Source: Geomonas paludis (lineage in GTDB: Bacteria; Desulfobacterota; Desulfuromonadia; Geobacterales; Geobacteraceae). Taken from it: a DNA stretch of 64,000 nucleotides. Numbering within the stretch: the stretch's first letter is position 1; each line of letters opens with the position of its first letter. Below the pieces are notes generated by a model. That model saw only the letters and a program-made list of their open reading frames with translations, was not told the origin of the DNA and ran no database searches. Where the stretch lies: the NCBI RefSeq assembly GCF_014193585.1, contig NZ_BLXY01000003.1, forward strand, positions 124,001-188,000, written 5' to 3'. The position numbers and the translations under genes are program-made. Below, in pieces: positions 10,144-19,761 of this stretch.

Positions 10144-11801
10144 CTCACTGCCTCCTGAATCAACTCCCTGGCGTGCTCCAGGGTCTTTTCCGTGACGCGC
10201 GCGCCGGACAGCATGCGCGCCACCTCGGCCACCCGCTCCTCCCCTTCCAGGAGCTCCACGCCGGTGGCGGTGCGCCCGTCGGCGACCTTCTTCTCGACCT
10301 TCAAGTGCTGGTCGGCAAAGGCGGCCACCTGCGGCAGGTGGGTGATGGCCAGCACCTGCTGCTCGCGGGCCACCCGTTTCAGCTTCTCGCCCACCAGCGC
10401 GCTGGTTGCCCCGCCGATGCCGGTATCCACCTCGTCGAAGATGAGCGTGGGCACCTCGGAATCGGGATGCAGCTGCTTCAGCGCCAGCATGAGCCGGGAG
10501 AGCTCGCCACCGGAGGCGATCTTCGCCAGCGGTTTGGGGGGCTCGCCCGGGTTCGGGGAGAAGAGGAACTCGGCGCGCTCGAAGCCGTAGCTCTTCGCGT
10601 CAACACTCTTCTCGAAGGAGGTCTCGAAGACGGCGTGTTTCATGGCCAGTTCCGCGAGTTCGTGCTCCATACCCTGCTTGAGCTTCTGGGCGCCGTCCTG
10701 GCGCGCCCTGGTCAGCCTGGCGCCCAGCGCCGCCAGTTCCTGCTCCAGCTGCGCGATGCGCTGCTGCAGCTCGCCGCGGGTCCCCTCCAGGTTGGTGAGC
10801 ACCGACAGTTCCTGGTCCACCTGGCGCTGGTACTCGAGGATCTCCCCGATGCTGGCGCCGTACTTCTTCTTGAGGCGGCCGATGGCGTCGAGGCGGTCCT
10901 CGATCTCCTCCAGCCGGGCCGGGTCGGACTCGACGCGGGCCGCGTAGTCGCGCAGGGTGAGCGAGGCATCTTCCAGCTGCGCGTAGGCCGCCTCGAGCGC
11001 CTCGGTGACCGGAGCCAGCGCCGGGTCGATGCGACCTGCGTCGGCTACCCCGGCGATGATGCTGGCGAGACTCCCCAGCAGGGTTGCCTCGCCGCCGTAG
11101 AGGGCGTCGAAGGCGCCCTGCGAGGCGCCCATCAGCTTCTCGCTGTGCGCCAGCCGGGCGCGCTCTTCGGCCAGCTCCTCTTCTTCACCGGGGGTGAGCT
11201 TGGCCTCGGCGATCTCGTTGCTCTGGAAGGCGAGCAGGTCGAGCCGGCGCGCGGCCTCGCGCTCCCCCGCCTCGAGCGCCTGCAGTTCGTGTTTCGCCGC
11301 CTGGCACTGCTCGTAGCGTGCGGCGAAGTCGGCGCGCAGGGGGAGCGCCCCGCAGTAGCCGTCCAGAAGAAGCAGGTGCTGCTCGGTCTTCAAAAGGCTC
11401 TGCGCGTCGTGCTGCCCGTAGATGTTGATCAGGTTGCGGCAGATCTCGGAGAGGAGCGACGTGGTGGCCAGGCCGCCGCCGATGAAGACGCGGCTCTTGC
11501 CGCCGGCCGCGACCACGCGCCGCACCAGCAGCTCGCCGTCGCACTCGATCCCGGCCTGCGCGAGCGCCTGAAGCAGCCCATCCCGCCCGGAGAGGTCGAA
11601 GACGGCCTCCACGGAGGCCTCCTTGGCGCCGGAGCGGATCAGGTCGGCGCTGCCGCGCCCGCCCAGGATCAGGTTCACCGCGTCGATGATGATGGACTTG
11701 CCCGCGCCGGTCTCGCCGGTGAGGATGTTGAGCCCCGGGCTGAATTCCACGTGCAGCCTGTCGATGATGGCGAGGTTGGTTATCTGGAGCTCTCTGAGCA
11801 C
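10140..11801 (-). CDS. recN: DNA repair protein RecN
   Basis: A 553-residue SMC-like ATPase that acts early in double-strand break repair. It opens with LRELQITNLAIID and the Walker A loop GETGAGKSIIIDA, has a long coiled coil in the middle (about 150-370), and closes with the signature LASGGELSRLMLALK, Walker B IFDEVDTGIGG and the D-loop ITHLPQVAAFAD. GTG start at 11801 directly follows the nadK stop (TAAGTG), with GGGGTGA as a ribosome site inside nadK. It is coupled to the genes on both sides. Confidence 0.97.
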   Translation of the reverse strand: MLRELQITNLAIIDRLHVEFSPGLNILTGETGAGKSIIIDAVNLILGGRGSADLIRSGAKEASVEAVFDLSGRDGLLQALAQAGIECDGELLVRRVVAAGGKSRVFIGGGLATTSLLSEICRNLINIYGQHDAQSLLKTEQHLLLLDGYCGALPLRADFAARYEQCQAAKHELQALEAGEREAARRLDLLAFQSNEIAEAKLTPGEEEELAEERARLAHSEKLMGASQGAFDALYGGEATLLGSLASIIAGVADAGRIDPALAPVTEALEAAYAQLEDASLTLRDYAARVESDPARLEEIEDRLDAIGRLKKKYGASIGEILEYQRQVDQELSVLTNLEGTRGELQQRIAQLEQELAALGARLTRARQDGAQKLKQGMEHELAELAMKHAVFETSFEKSVDAKSYGFERAEFLFSPNPGEPPKPLAKIASGGELSRLMLALKQLHPDSEVPTLIFDEVDTGIGGATSALVGEKLKRVAREQQVLAITHLPQVAAFADQHLKVEKKVADGRTATGVELLEGEERVAEVARMLSGARVTEKTLEHARELIQEAVR

Positions 11802-12671
11802 TTAGCGTTCACCCCATTTGAGCTTGGTGCGGAGCACCTCGAAGTAGTCCTTGCTGCGGGACTGGATCAGGCGCGTCACGTGAGGGGCCTTCCGAATCTG
11901 AATGACGTCGCCGGAAAGAAGCTTCATCCCCACCTGGCCGTCCAGGGTGAGGAACACGGACTCGTCCGGTGCGTAGTTCAGCTTGATGGCGATCTGGGCC
12001 TGCGCGTCCACCACCAGCGGCCGGTTGGTCAGGGTGTGCGGGCAGATCGGGGTGATGGAGATGCACTCCAGTTCCGGGTGCAGGATGGGACCGTTGGCGG
12101 AAAGGGAGTAGCCGGTCGAGCCGGTCGGGGTCGATATGATCAGGCCGTCGGCCTTGAAGGTGGTCAGGTAGCGCCCGGTCACCGAGGTCTCCATGTCGAT
12201 GATCCTGGCCAGGGCCCCCTTGTTGATGACCACGTCGTTGAGCACGCGGTGCAGCTCGACCACGGCACCGTCGCGCTCGACGCTCGCCAGGAGCATCATG
12301 CGCTCGGTCACCTCGAAGTCGCCGGCCAGGCAGCGCTCCATGGACGGGTAGAGCTCGTCCAGGGTGATCTCGGTGAGGAAACCGAGGCTCCCCAGGTTGA
12401 CCGCCAGGATCGGGACGTCGCACTCGCCGATGAGGCGGGCAGCGGCGATCAACGTGCCGTCCCCGCCGAGCACCACCACGAGGTCGGCGTCGCGCGCTAT
12501 TTCGGAACTCTCGGAGCTCTCGGCGAGCGTGGTGCGTCTGAGCCTGCGCGAAAGATGTTCCTCGACGTGGGCGGTAACGCCGCGGGCCGCCAACCACTCG
12601 ATCAGTTCCTCGGCGACCCCCAGGCAACGCGGATCGTGTACTTTCGCGAAAATGGCGATTTTTTTCATCAC
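11802..12671 (-). CDS. nadK: NAD kinase
   Basis: A 289-residue cytoplasmic enzyme phosphorylating NAD to NADP. Visible motifs: VVLGGDGTLIAAAR (the GGDGT active-site loop), NLGSLGFLTE, LNDVVI, and TPTGSTGYSLSANGPI. Length is normal. First gene of the nadK-recN-acetyltransferase operon; the ATG has AAGGG upstream. The divergent gene is glgP, 135 bases away; that gap shows no clear promoter pair. Confidence 0.97.
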   Translation of the reverse strand: MMKKIAIFAKVHDPRCLGVAEELIEWLAARGVTAHVEEHLSRRLRRTTLAESSESSEIARDADLVVVLGGDGTLIAAARLIGECDVPILAVNLGSLGFLTEITLDELYPSMERCLAGDFEVTERMMLLASVERDGAVVELHRVLNDVVINKGALARIIDMETSVTGRYLTTFKADGLIISTPTGSTGYSLSANGPILHPELECISITPICPHTLTNRPLVVDAQAQIAIKLNYAPDESVFLTLDGQVGMKLLSGDVIQIRKAPHVTRLIQSRSKDYFEVLRTKLKWGER

Positions 12672-12806
12672 GAGCCCTTTACTTGTACTGTAATCTAGGA
12701 TTTACTAGCACAGTTGGTGTATCATGTCCAACGGAAAACTGGCGCACCCCAAGTAGTCCCGCAGAGACCTTTCCCACAATAACTACGTGCAGATGCAGGG
12801 TGACTC

Positions 12807-15302
12807 ATGACTGAAGAGCAGATAGGCGTGAACGAAGAGCTTGACAAGCAGATGCTCATTATCAAGTCCTTTCTGGAACACCTCGAATACACACTGGGAA
12901 AGGACAAATACTCCGCTACAGCTTATGACAGGTTCAACGCCCTCGCCTATGCGGTCCGCGATTACCTCGTTGAGCGTTGGCTCGACACCCAGCAAGCGTA
13001 CTACAACTCCGACTACAAGAGAGTCTACTACATGTCCATGGAGTTCCTGATGGGAAGGACCCTCAGCAACAGCCTGATCAACCTGGGGCTGTGGGAGGAC
13101 TTCAAGGACGCCATCAGCTCCCTGGGCAACGACTTCGACCAGATCGTCAACGAGGAACAGGACGCGGGCCTCGGCAACGGCGGCCTGGGGCGGCTCGCCG
13201 CCTGCTTCCTCGACTCCATGGCCACCATGTCCATCCCCGCCTACGGCTACGGCATCCGCTACGAGTACGGCATCTTCCGCCAGCACATCATCGACGGCGC
13301 CCAGGTGGAGATCCCCGACAACTGGCTGCGCTACCGCAACCCCTGGGAGTTGGACCGCCAGGAGCACCTGCACACGGTGAAGTTCTACGGCCGGGTCATC
13401 TCGACCCCCGACGCCAACGGCAAGCTGGTGCGCGAGTGGGTGGACACCGACGACGTCATGGCCATGGCCTACGACACCCCCATCCCCGGTTACCAGACCC
13501 AGAGCGTCAACACGCTCAGGCTGTGGAGCGCCAAGTCCAGCCGCGAGTTCGACCTCAAGTTCTTCAACGAGGGGAACTACATCCGCGCCGTGGAAAAGAA
13601 GATGCAGTCGGAGACCATCTCCAAGGTGCTCTACCCCGCCGACAACGTGGTGGAGGGGAAGGAACTGCGCTTCAAGCAGGAGTACTTCCTCGCCTCGGCC
13701 ACCGTGCACGACGTCATCTACCGCTTCAAGAAGAAGCACCAGGACATGCGGCTGTTGCCGGACAAGGTGGCCATCCAGTTGAACGACACCCACCCCACCC
13801 TCGCCATTCCCGAACTGATGCGCGTGCTCATGGACGTGGAAGGGGTCGAGTGGGAGGAGGCGTGGGACATCACCAAGAAAACCTTCGCCTACACCAACCA
13901 CACCATCCTCCCCGAGGCGCTGGAGCAGTGGCCGGTCTGGTTCTTCGAGCAGATCCTGCCGCGGCACCTGCAGATCATCTACGAGATCAACGAGCGTTTC
14001 CTCAAGGAGATCCGGGAGCATTTCCCCAACGAGCCCGAGCGTCTGGCCCGGATGTCCATCGTCGAGGAACACTGGGAAAGAAAGATCCGCATGGCGCACC
14101 TGGCCATCGTGGGGAGCCACTCGGTGAACGGCGTCGCCGCGCTGCACACCGAGATCCTCAAGAACGAGCTGTTCCGCGATTTCTACGAGATGTACCCGGA
14201 GCGCTTCAACAACAAGACCAACGGCATCACCCAGAGGCGCTGGCTCAAGATGTCCAACCCCGCCCTCTCGGCGCTGATCGACGAGTACATCGGCGGCGGC
14301 TGGACCACCAACCTGTACGACCTGGAGAAGCTCTCCGCCATCGCGTCCGACCCGGAGTTCATCGCGCGCTGGCGCCAGGTGAAGCGGAGCAACAAGGAGG
14401 GGCTGTGCCGCTACATCAAGCAGCACAACGACCTCGACGTCGACCCCGACTCGCTCTTCGACGTGCAGGTGAAACGGCTGCACGAGTACAAGCGCCAGCT
14501 GTTGAACGTGCTGCACATCATCACGCTCTACAACCGGATCAAGGACAACCCGGGAGCCTACGTGGTGCCGCGCACCTTCATCTTCGCCGGCAAGGCAGCG
14601 CCGGCCTACGCGACCGCCAAGCTGATCATCCGGCTCATCAACGCCGTGGCCGCCGTGGTCAACCACGACCCGGACGTGGCGGGACGGATCAAGGTGGTGT
14701 TTTTAGCCAACTACAGCGTCTCGCTGGCGGAAAAGATCTTCCCCGCCTCCGACCTCTCCGAGCAGATCTCCACCGCCGGCACCGAGGCTTCCGGGACCGG
14801 CAACATGAAGTTCGCCCTGAACGGCGCCCTCACCATCGGCACCCTCGACGGCGCCAACATCGAGATCATGGAAGAGGTGGGACGCGACAACATCTTCATC
14901 TTCGGCATGACCGCGGCCGAGGTGTCGCAGCTGCGCGCGCGTGGCTACAATCCGCGGGAATACTACAACGGCAACCGGGAACTGAAGCGGGTACTGGACA
15001 TGATCGCCTCGGGCTTCTTCTCCCCCTGGGCTCCCGACCTGTTCACACCGCTCACCGACTCCCTTTTGAACCTGGGGGACCACTACATGCTCCTGGCCGA
15101 CTACGCTTCCTACGTCGCCTGCCACGAGAAGGTGGCCGAGCTGTTCAAACAGCCCGACGAGTGGGCGCGGCGCGCGATACTCAACTGCGCCGGCATGGGC
15201 AAGTTCTCCAGCGACAGGACCATCGACCAGTACGCCCGCGAAATCTGGGGCATCAAGCCGGTGAACATCCTCCCGGGGACCGTGGAACTACAGAGGCATT
15301 GA
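12807..15302 (+). CDS. glgP: Glycogen/alpha-glucan phosphorylase
   Basis: An 831-residue enzyme releasing glucose-1-phosphate from glycogen. The family's amino-terminal RVYYMSMEFLMGRTL block, GLGNGGLGRLAACFLDS, DTHPT, and the pyridoxal phosphate site EASGTGNMKFALNGALTIG are all present, including the Schiff-base lysine in GNMKF. Length equals the bacterial family norm. The ATG has AGGGTGA in front. It is followed without a gap by rarA and soon by pfkA, so stored glucose units can be passed to glycolysis. Confidence 0.97.
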   Translation: MTEEQIGVNEELDKQMLIIKSFLEHLEYTLGKDKYSATAYDRFNALAYAVRDYLVERWLDTQQAYYNSDYKRVYYMSMEFLMGRTLSNSLINLGLWEDFKDAISSLGNDFDQIVNEEQDAGLGNGGLGRLAACFLDSMATMSIPAYGYGIRYEYGIFRQHIIDGAQVEIPDNWLRYRNPWELDRQEHLHTVKFYGRVISTPDANGKLVREWVDTDDVMAMAYDTPIPGYQTQSVNTLRLWSAKSSREFDLKFFNEGNYIRAVEKKMQSETISKVLYPADNVVEGKELRFKQEYFLASATVHDVIYRFKKKHQDMRLLPDKVAIQLNDTHPTLAIPELMRVLMDVEGVEWEEAWDITKKTFAYTNHTILPEALEQWPVWFFEQILPRHLQIIYEINERFLKEIREHFPNEPERLARMSIVEEHWERKIRMAHLAIVGSHSVNGVAALHTEILKNELFRDFYEMYPERFNNKTNGITQRRWLKMSNPALSALIDEYIGGGWTTNLYDLEKLSAIASDPEFIARWRQVKRSNKEGLCRYIKQHNDLDVDPDSLFDVQVKRLHEYKRQLLNVLHIITLYNRIKDNPGAYVVPRTFIFAGKAAPAYATAKLIIRLINAVAAVVNHDPDVAGRIKVVFLANYSVSLAEKIFPASDLSEQISTAGTEASGTGNMKFALNGALTIGTLDGANIEIMEEVGRDNIFIFGMTAAEVSQLRARGYNPREYYNGNRELKRVLDMIASGFFSPWAPDLFTPLTDSLLNLGDHYMLLADYASYVACHEKVAELFKQPDEWARRAILNCAGMGKFSSDRTIDQYAREIWGIKPVNILPGTVELQRH

Positions 15303-16622
15303 TTGGATCTTTTCAACGGAACCGACGCACGATTCGCACCGCTTGCCGAACGCATGCGGCCCCGCACCATCTCCGAATACCTGGGCCAGGGGCACCTTCT
15401 GGGTGAAGGGAAGCTCCTGAGAAGCCTGATCGAAACCGACCGGGTCACCTCCCTCATCTTCTGGGGCCCTCCGGGCTCCGGCAAGACCACCCTGGCCCGC
15501 ATCATCGCGGGCGCCACCAAGAGCCACTTCATCTTCTTCTCGGCCATCATGAGCGGCATCAAGGAGATCCGCGAGGTGGTCAAGGAAGCCGAGGACATCC
15601 TCAAGTTCCAGGGCAAGCGCACCATCCTCTTCGTGGACGAGATCCACCGCTTCAACAAAAGCCAGCAGGACGCCTTCCTCCCCTACGTGGAGCGCGGCAC
15701 CTTCACCATGATCGGCGCCACCACCGAGAACCCCTCCTTCGAGGTGATCGCGCCGCTTTTGTCGCGCTGCAAGGTGCTCGTTTTGAACCCGCTTGCCGAC
15801 GAGGACGTGCGCCAGATCCTGGTGAACGCCCTGAACGACCGGGAGCGCGGGCTCGGGGAGTTCGAGCTCGCCGCCTCCGAGGACGCCCTCTCCTTCCTGG
15901 CCGAGCAGGCCGGCGGCGACGCCCGCATCGCGCTCAACACCCTGGAGACGGCGGCCAGGCTGGCGCGCGACGGCGAGATCTCCCTGGATATCGCCCGCGA
16001 GGCATCGCAGAAGAAGCCGCTGCTCTACGACAAGGGGGGCGAGGAGCACTACAACGTCATCTCCGCCTTCATCAAGTCGATGCGGGGCTCCGACCCGGAC
16101 GCCGCGCTCTACTGGCTGGCGCGCATGATCGAGGCGGGGGAAGACCCCATCTTCATCCTGCGCCGCATGGTCATCTTCGCCTCCGAGGACGTGGGCAACG
16201 CCGACCCGCGCGGGCTGCAGATGGCGGTATCGGCGCTGGAGGCGTTCCGCCTGGTGGGGATGCCCGAGGGAAGGATCATCCTGGGGCAGGCCGTCACCTA
16301 CCTCGCCACCGCCCCCAAGTCCAACGCGAGCTACACGGGGATCAACGAAGCCCTGGCCGAGGTGAGAAAGTCCGGCGGCCTCCCGGTCCCCATGCAGATC
16401 AGAAACGCCCCCACCAAGCTCATGAAGGGTCTGGGCTACGGCAAGGGCTACCTCTACCCGCACGACTACCGGGACGGCATCGTGGCGCAGGGCTACCTCC
16501 CGGAGCAACTCTCGGGGCGGCGCTTCTACGCACCGAAAGAGAGCGGCTACGAGAAAAGCATCCGCGAGCGTATGGCCTGGGTCAGGGGACAACGGGAAAA
16601 GACGAACGATCCCGAGCGGTAA
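15303..16622 (+). CDS. rarA: Replication-associated recombination ATPase RarA (MgsA)
   Basis: A 439-residue AAA+ clamp-loader-like ATPase acting at stalled forks. Shows RPRTISEYLGQGHLLG, Walker A GPPGSGKTTLA, Walker B LFVDEIHRFNKSQQDAFLP, sensor GATTENPSFE, and the tetramerisation part with YHLLS-like SAFIKSMRGSDPDAALYWLAR. TTG start at 15303 abuts the glgP stop, with AGAGG upstream inside glgP, which suggests coupling to a metabolic gene of unrelated function. Confidence 0.96.
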   Translation: MDLFNGTDARFAPLAERMRPRTISEYLGQGHLLGEGKLLRSLIETDRVTSLIFWGPPGSGKTTLARIIAGATKSHFIFFSAIMSGIKEIREVVKEAEDILKFQGKRTILFVDEIHRFNKSQQDAFLPYVERGTFTMIGATTENPSFEVIAPLLSRCKVLVLNPLADEDVRQILVNALNDRERGLGEFELAASEDALSFLAEQAGGDARIALNTLETAARLARDGEISLDIAREASQKKPLLYDKGGEEHYNVISAFIKSMRGSDPDAALYWLARMIEAGEDPIFILRRMVIFASEDVGNADPRGLQMAVSALEAFRLVGMPEGRIILGQAVTYLATAPKSNASYTGINEALAEVRKSGGLPVPMQIRNAPTKLMKGLGYGKGYLYPHDYRDGIVAQGYLPEQLSGRRFYAPKESGYEKSIRERMAWVRGQREKTNDPER

Positions 16623-16718
16623 GGCCTTGTTGAAAATGCGACACCCCATGATATATTCAAGCTTGCTTTGCCCGGGGGCATCCCCCCCCGGCACACTAAC
16701 CTCCAGCGGAGTCAGAGC

Positions 16719-17678
16719 ATGAAGAAGATCGGGATACTCACCAGCGGCGGAGATTGCTCCGGCATGAACGCGGCGATCAGGAGCGCAACGCGCACGGCGC
16801 TGGGACACGGGGTGCAGGTGGTCGGCTTCAGGAAGGGGTACGCCGGCCTTTTGAAGGGCGACCTGCTGGAGATGACCACCAGGGACGTAGCCGGGATCCT
16901 GCACCGCGGCGGCACCTTCCTGCAGTCGGCCCGCAGCGAGGAGTTCCGCACCGTGCTGGGGCGGGAGAAGGCGGTCCGGCACCTGCAGGACCTGGGGGTC
17001 GAGGGACTGGTGGTGATCGGCGGGGACGGCTCACTGAACGGCGCCCTCGCCCTGCACCGCATGGGGGTGCCGGTGATGGGGATCCCCGCCAGCATCGACA
17101 ACGACATCGCCTACACCGACATGGCCCTGGGCGTGGACACCGCGCTCAACAACATCATCTACGCCGTCGACTGCATCAAGGACACCGCCAGCTCGCACGA
17201 CCGCGCCTTCGTCATCGAGGTGATGGGAAGAAACTCCGGCTACCTGGCCAGCATGAGCGCCATAGCCACCGGCGCCGAATACGCCATCATCCCCGAGGTG
17301 GAATGCGACATAGCCGACCTGTGCAACCAGCTCAGGATGCGCTACGAGGAAGGGCGCAGCAACGCCATCATCATCCTGGCCGAGGGGGCCGGGCGCGCCC
17401 AGAACATCGCCGACAACATCAAGGACGCCATCGGCTTCGAGACCCGGGTCACCGTGCTCGGGCACTACCAGCGCGGCGGAGCGCCCTCGGTGTTCGACCG
17501 CCTGTTGGGAAGCCGCTTCGGCCACGCCGCGGTCGAGCACCTGCTGGCGGGAGAAAAGGGGAAGATGGTGGGGCTTTGCTGCGGCGAGATCTGCCTGACC
17601 TCGCTGGAGACGGTGGTGGTGAGCGAGAAGACCCAACAGGATCAACTGCACGATCTGTCGATGATCTTGGGGATCTAG
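16719..17678 (+). CDS. pfkA: 6-phosphofructokinase
   Basis: A 319-residue glycolytic enzyme. It opens KKIGILTSGGDCSGMNAAIR, has the nucleotide loop GGDGS (glycine here is typical of ATP-using forms, aspartate of pyrophosphate users), the catalytic loop PASIDND where most homologues have PGTIDND, and EVMGRNSGYLA in place of the common MGRHCG. ATG 16719 is chosen because homology starts there; the extra upstream frame is not protein-like. The altered loop residues suggest a divergent subgroup, possibly with changed regulation. It lies 96 bases after rarA. Confidence 0.93.
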   Translation: MKKIGILTSGGDCSGMNAAIRSATRTALGHGVQVVGFRKGYAGLLKGDLLEMTTRDVAGILHRGGTFLQSARSEEFRTVLGREKAVRHLQDLGVEGLVVIGGDGSLNGALALHRMGVPVMGIPASIDNDIAYTDMALGVDTALNNIIYAVDCIKDTASSHDRAFVIEVMGRNSGYLASMSAIATGAEYAIIPEVECDIADLCNQLRMRYEEGRSNAIIILAEGAGRAQNIADNIKDAIGFETRVTVLGHYQRGGAPSVFDRLLGSRFGHAAVEHLLAGEKGKMVGLCCGEICLTSLETVVVSEKTQQDQLHDLSMILGI

Positions 17679-17693
17679 GCCACGTCGTCCACA

Positions 17694-17791
17694 TCCCCTC
17701 TCCCTCCGGGAGAGGGCCAGGGTGAGGGCAGCAGCCGGTGAGAAGGATCCCTCACCCGCCCTTCGGGCACCCTCTCCCGGAGGGAGAGGGA
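17694..17791. repeat. GC-rich palindromic repeat
   Basis: An inverted pair of the CCTCTCCCTCCGGGAGAGGG element around GGGTGAGGG / CCCTCACCCGCCCTTCGGG, just after pfkA. Same family as 801-1022 and 9484-9670. Confidence 0.85.
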
Positions 17792-17808
17792 ATAAGGGAA
17801 GGCACAAG

Positions 17809-17844
17809 AAAAGGCCGCGCCGGGGAAACCGGGCGCGGCCTTTG
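17809..17844. terminator. Bidirectional rho-independent terminator
   Basis: A strong hairpin with arms AAAGGCCGCGCC / GGCGCGGCCTTT and a short loop, flanked by A-run and T-run, lies between convergent pfkA and the VOC gene. It can stop both transcripts. Confidence 0.9.
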
Positions 17845-17862
17845 ACGTTTATGTTACGACTT

Positions 17863-18243
17863 TTACGGGCGGCAGTAGGTGATGGCGCTCAGCACCGCGC
17901 CCTGCGGGTCCTGGAGCACGCAGAAGCGCCCCACCCTCGGGATGTCGGTTGGCGGGACCAGCACCTTCCCTCCCAGTTCCTCGGCCTTGGCGGCAGTCTG
18001 GTCCACATCGGTCACCGTGACGTAGACACCCCATCCCAGCGGTTTGCGGCGCCCGGGGCCGGCGGGCGCCATCCCCGCCACCTCCTTGCCGGCGACCTTG
18101 ATCAGGGTGTAATCCGCCTCCCCGTCCCAGCGCTCGGTACTCCAGCCGAACAGCCTGCCGTAGAACGATTGTGCGGCGGCAACGTCATCCGTGGTCAGTT
18201 CGAACCAGCTGAAAGCACCCTGTTCTTTGAATCGGTCGGTCAT
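17863..18243 (-). CDS. VOC (glyoxalase/bleomycin resistance) family protein
   Basis: A 126-residue VOC-fold protein with the paired beta-alpha-beta units: GAFSWFELTTDDVAAAQSFY at the start and VTDVDQTAAKAEELGG with VLQDPQGAVLSAI in the second half. The glutamate and histidine pattern for a metal site is only partly visible. Many such proteins are of unknown substrate. GGAGG lies just upstream of the ATG. Ends against the terminator at 17809-17844. Confidence 0.85.
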   Translation of the reverse strand: MTDRFKEQGAFSWFELTTDDVAAAQSFYGRLFGWSTERWDGEADYTLIKVAGKEVAGMAPAGPGRRKPLGWGVYVTVTDVDQTAAKAEELGGKVLVPPTDIPRVGRFCVLQDPQGAVLSAITYCRP

Positions 18244-18302
18244 CTGGCACCTCCTCGTACTCTGTTAGGGCAAACGAGGAGAAGTATACTACGGAACCGG
18301 GT

Positions 18303-18755
18303 TCAACGCAGGCCCACTCGGGAAAGAGCGATGCCCAGCCACTTGTTCAGGAAGTGATCCCGGGAAAGGAAACGCAGCGGCGGCGGTTTCCTGGTGCCCA
18401 GTGTGGCCAGGAGCGCCTTGATCTCCTCGCTCCCCCCGACCGACATCCCCTTCCTGAGCGCCTCCAGGGCTTGCGGCTTGTCCCGGGCCACCTGGTGCAC
18501 CCGGGCCAGGTTCAGGTAGTGCACCGGGTTCTCCGGCTCCAGCTCCAGGGAGGCCAGGCAGAGCTCCCGCCCCTTCTTCACCTGGCCCCGCTCCTTGGCG
18601 ATGCACAGGCCAAGGTAGGAGTGCAGCAGCGGGTTGTCTTCCAGCTTGAGAGCCCGCTCCAGCTGGGCCAGGGCCGCCTGGTACTCGCCTGCGGAAAAGG
18701 CGGCGAGGGCACGGCTGAACAGCTTCTCTGCATCTTCCTGCGGCACAGGCTCCAT
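18303..18755 (-). CDS. TPR-repeat protein
   Basis: A 150-residue cytoplasmic protein with about three tetratricopeptide helix pairs (residues about 8-105; for example SAGEYQAALAQLERALKLED and LASLELEPENPVHYLNLARV). The tail is basic. Such repeats bind other proteins; the partner is unknown. GGAGGG precedes the ATG. It lies 19 bases after the HAD gene and may share its message. Confidence 0.8.
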   Translation of the reverse strand: MEPVPQEDAEKLFSRALAAFSAGEYQAALAQLERALKLEDNPLLHSYLGLCIAKERGQVKKGRELCLASLELEPENPVHYLNLARVHQVARDKPQALEALRKGMSVGGSEEIKALLATLGTRKPPPLRFLSRDHFLNKWLGIALSRVGLR

Positions 18756-18774
18756 TGATCCGACCCTCCGGTGG

Positions 18775-19395
18775 CTAAAGCAGTAACAGCAGATCCTGGT
18801 GTCTATCTATCCTGGTAGCGCAGCCCAGCTCGCCGCGGTAGGCGACGAAGGGGACCCCGGCCCCTTGGGCGGCGCGGCGGTCGACGTCGGAGTCGCCCAC
18901 GAAGAGGGCCTCCTCCGGCGCGAGGCCGTAGTGCTCCAGCACCTTGAAGAGCGGCTCCGGATGCGGCTTGGGGTTCTTCACCCTCCCGGCGGTCATGACG
19001 CAGCTGAAGTAGCCGTCCAGCCCGAAGTCGGCGAGCAGCATATCCATCGAGCTCGCGCGGTTGGTGCAGATCGCCAGCTCCACCCTCCCCTTCAAGGCGT
19101 CCAGGGTCTCGCGCAGCCCCTGCTCCATCACCATGAGCGGGAAGAGCTTGCGGTAGTCGATGCTGGCGGAAAAGGCGCGCACCTCGTCCATCCGGTCGTC
19201 GCCGGCGAACAGGTATTCCAGTACGTCCTTGTTGCAGTAGGTGTGCAGGATGCGCATGGTGTCGTGGTCCCCGCGGTCGATGGCGGGCTTGCCGAAGCGC
19301 TCCAGTATCAGGTGATAAAAGGCGTAGTTGGCCTCGAAGGAGTCGAACAATACGCCGTCGCAGTCGTAGATGACCGCCTTGATCTTTTGGCTCAA
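18775..19395 (-). CDS. HAD-superfamily hydrolase, phosphoglycolate phosphatase-like
   Basis: A 206-residue HAD phosphatase. Motif I is YDCDGVLFDS (nucleophile Asp), motif II is ICTNRASS, motif III includes the lysine in VKNPKPHPE, and motif IV is FVGDSDVDRRAA. The cap is of the small helical type. The PHPEPL block resembles Gph-like phosphatases, but the substrate is not certain. TTG start at 19395 with GGAG upstream. First or second gene of a minus-strand run with TPR downstream. Confidence 0.87.
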   Translation of the reverse strand: MSQKIKAVIYDCDGVLFDSFEANYAFYHLILERFGKPAIDRGDHDTMRILHTYCNKDVLEYLFAGDDRMDEVRAFSASIDYRKLFPLMVMEQGLRETLDALKGRVELAICTNRASSMDMLLADFGLDGYFSCVMTAGRVKNPKPHPEPLFKVLEHYGLAPEEALFVGDSDVDRRAAQGAGVPFVAYRGELGCATRIDRHQDLLLLL

Positions 19396-19416
19396 AACTC
19401 TATCTCCACGGCAGCC

Positions 19417-19731
19417 TCAGTCGGTACCGGCACCGCCGTCCCGCCCCATCCCTTCCAGGTATTCCTGCCATTCGATGGGGAGCATGTGCTTCTTCTTGTT
19501 GTTGCATTCCTTGCAGCACGGGACCACGTTTCCCTTGGCGGACTTGCCGCCCCGGATCACGGGAACGATGTGGTCCATGGAGAGTTCCGCCGGGGGGAAC
19601 TTCCCCTGGCACCAGTGGCAGACTCCCTTGGCCACCCGGTTCTTCCACCACTGGCTGCGCCGCAGTTCGCGCGCCTTTTCACGCTCGCGCCGGACCTCCT
19701 CCTCGGAGACCTCGATGATAAAGTAATCCAC
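19417..19731 (-). CDS. HNH endonuclease family protein
   Basis: A 104-residue protein with a complete HNH module: CHWC zinc pair, the DHIVPVIRGG histidine motif, NVVPCCKECN with the central asparagine and second cysteine pair, and KKKHML. A charged helix precedes it. Such small HNH proteins are common outside mobile elements and often have no known target. GTG start with GAGGG upstream. It lies between rnhA and the HAD gene; no terminase or phage gene is near, so a phage origin is not supported. Confidence 0.87.
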   Translation of the reverse strand: MDYFIIEVSEEEVRREREKARELRRSQWWKNRVAKGVCHWCQGKFPPAELSMDHIVPVIRGGKSAKGNVVPCCKECNNKKKHMLPIEWQEYLEGMGRDGGAGTD

Positions 19732-19761
19732 TACACCCTCGATATCGGGAGCCTGAAGCCC

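Noticed and set aside
12977-15406. An 809-codon plus-strand frame overlapping glgP
   Set aside because: Out-of-frame shadow rich in Arg, Pro and His; glgP in its own frame has the full family sequence.
19417-19731. Prophage remnant, because of the HNH gene
   Set aside because: No terminase, capsid, integrase or composition shift around it; neighbours are housekeeping genes.
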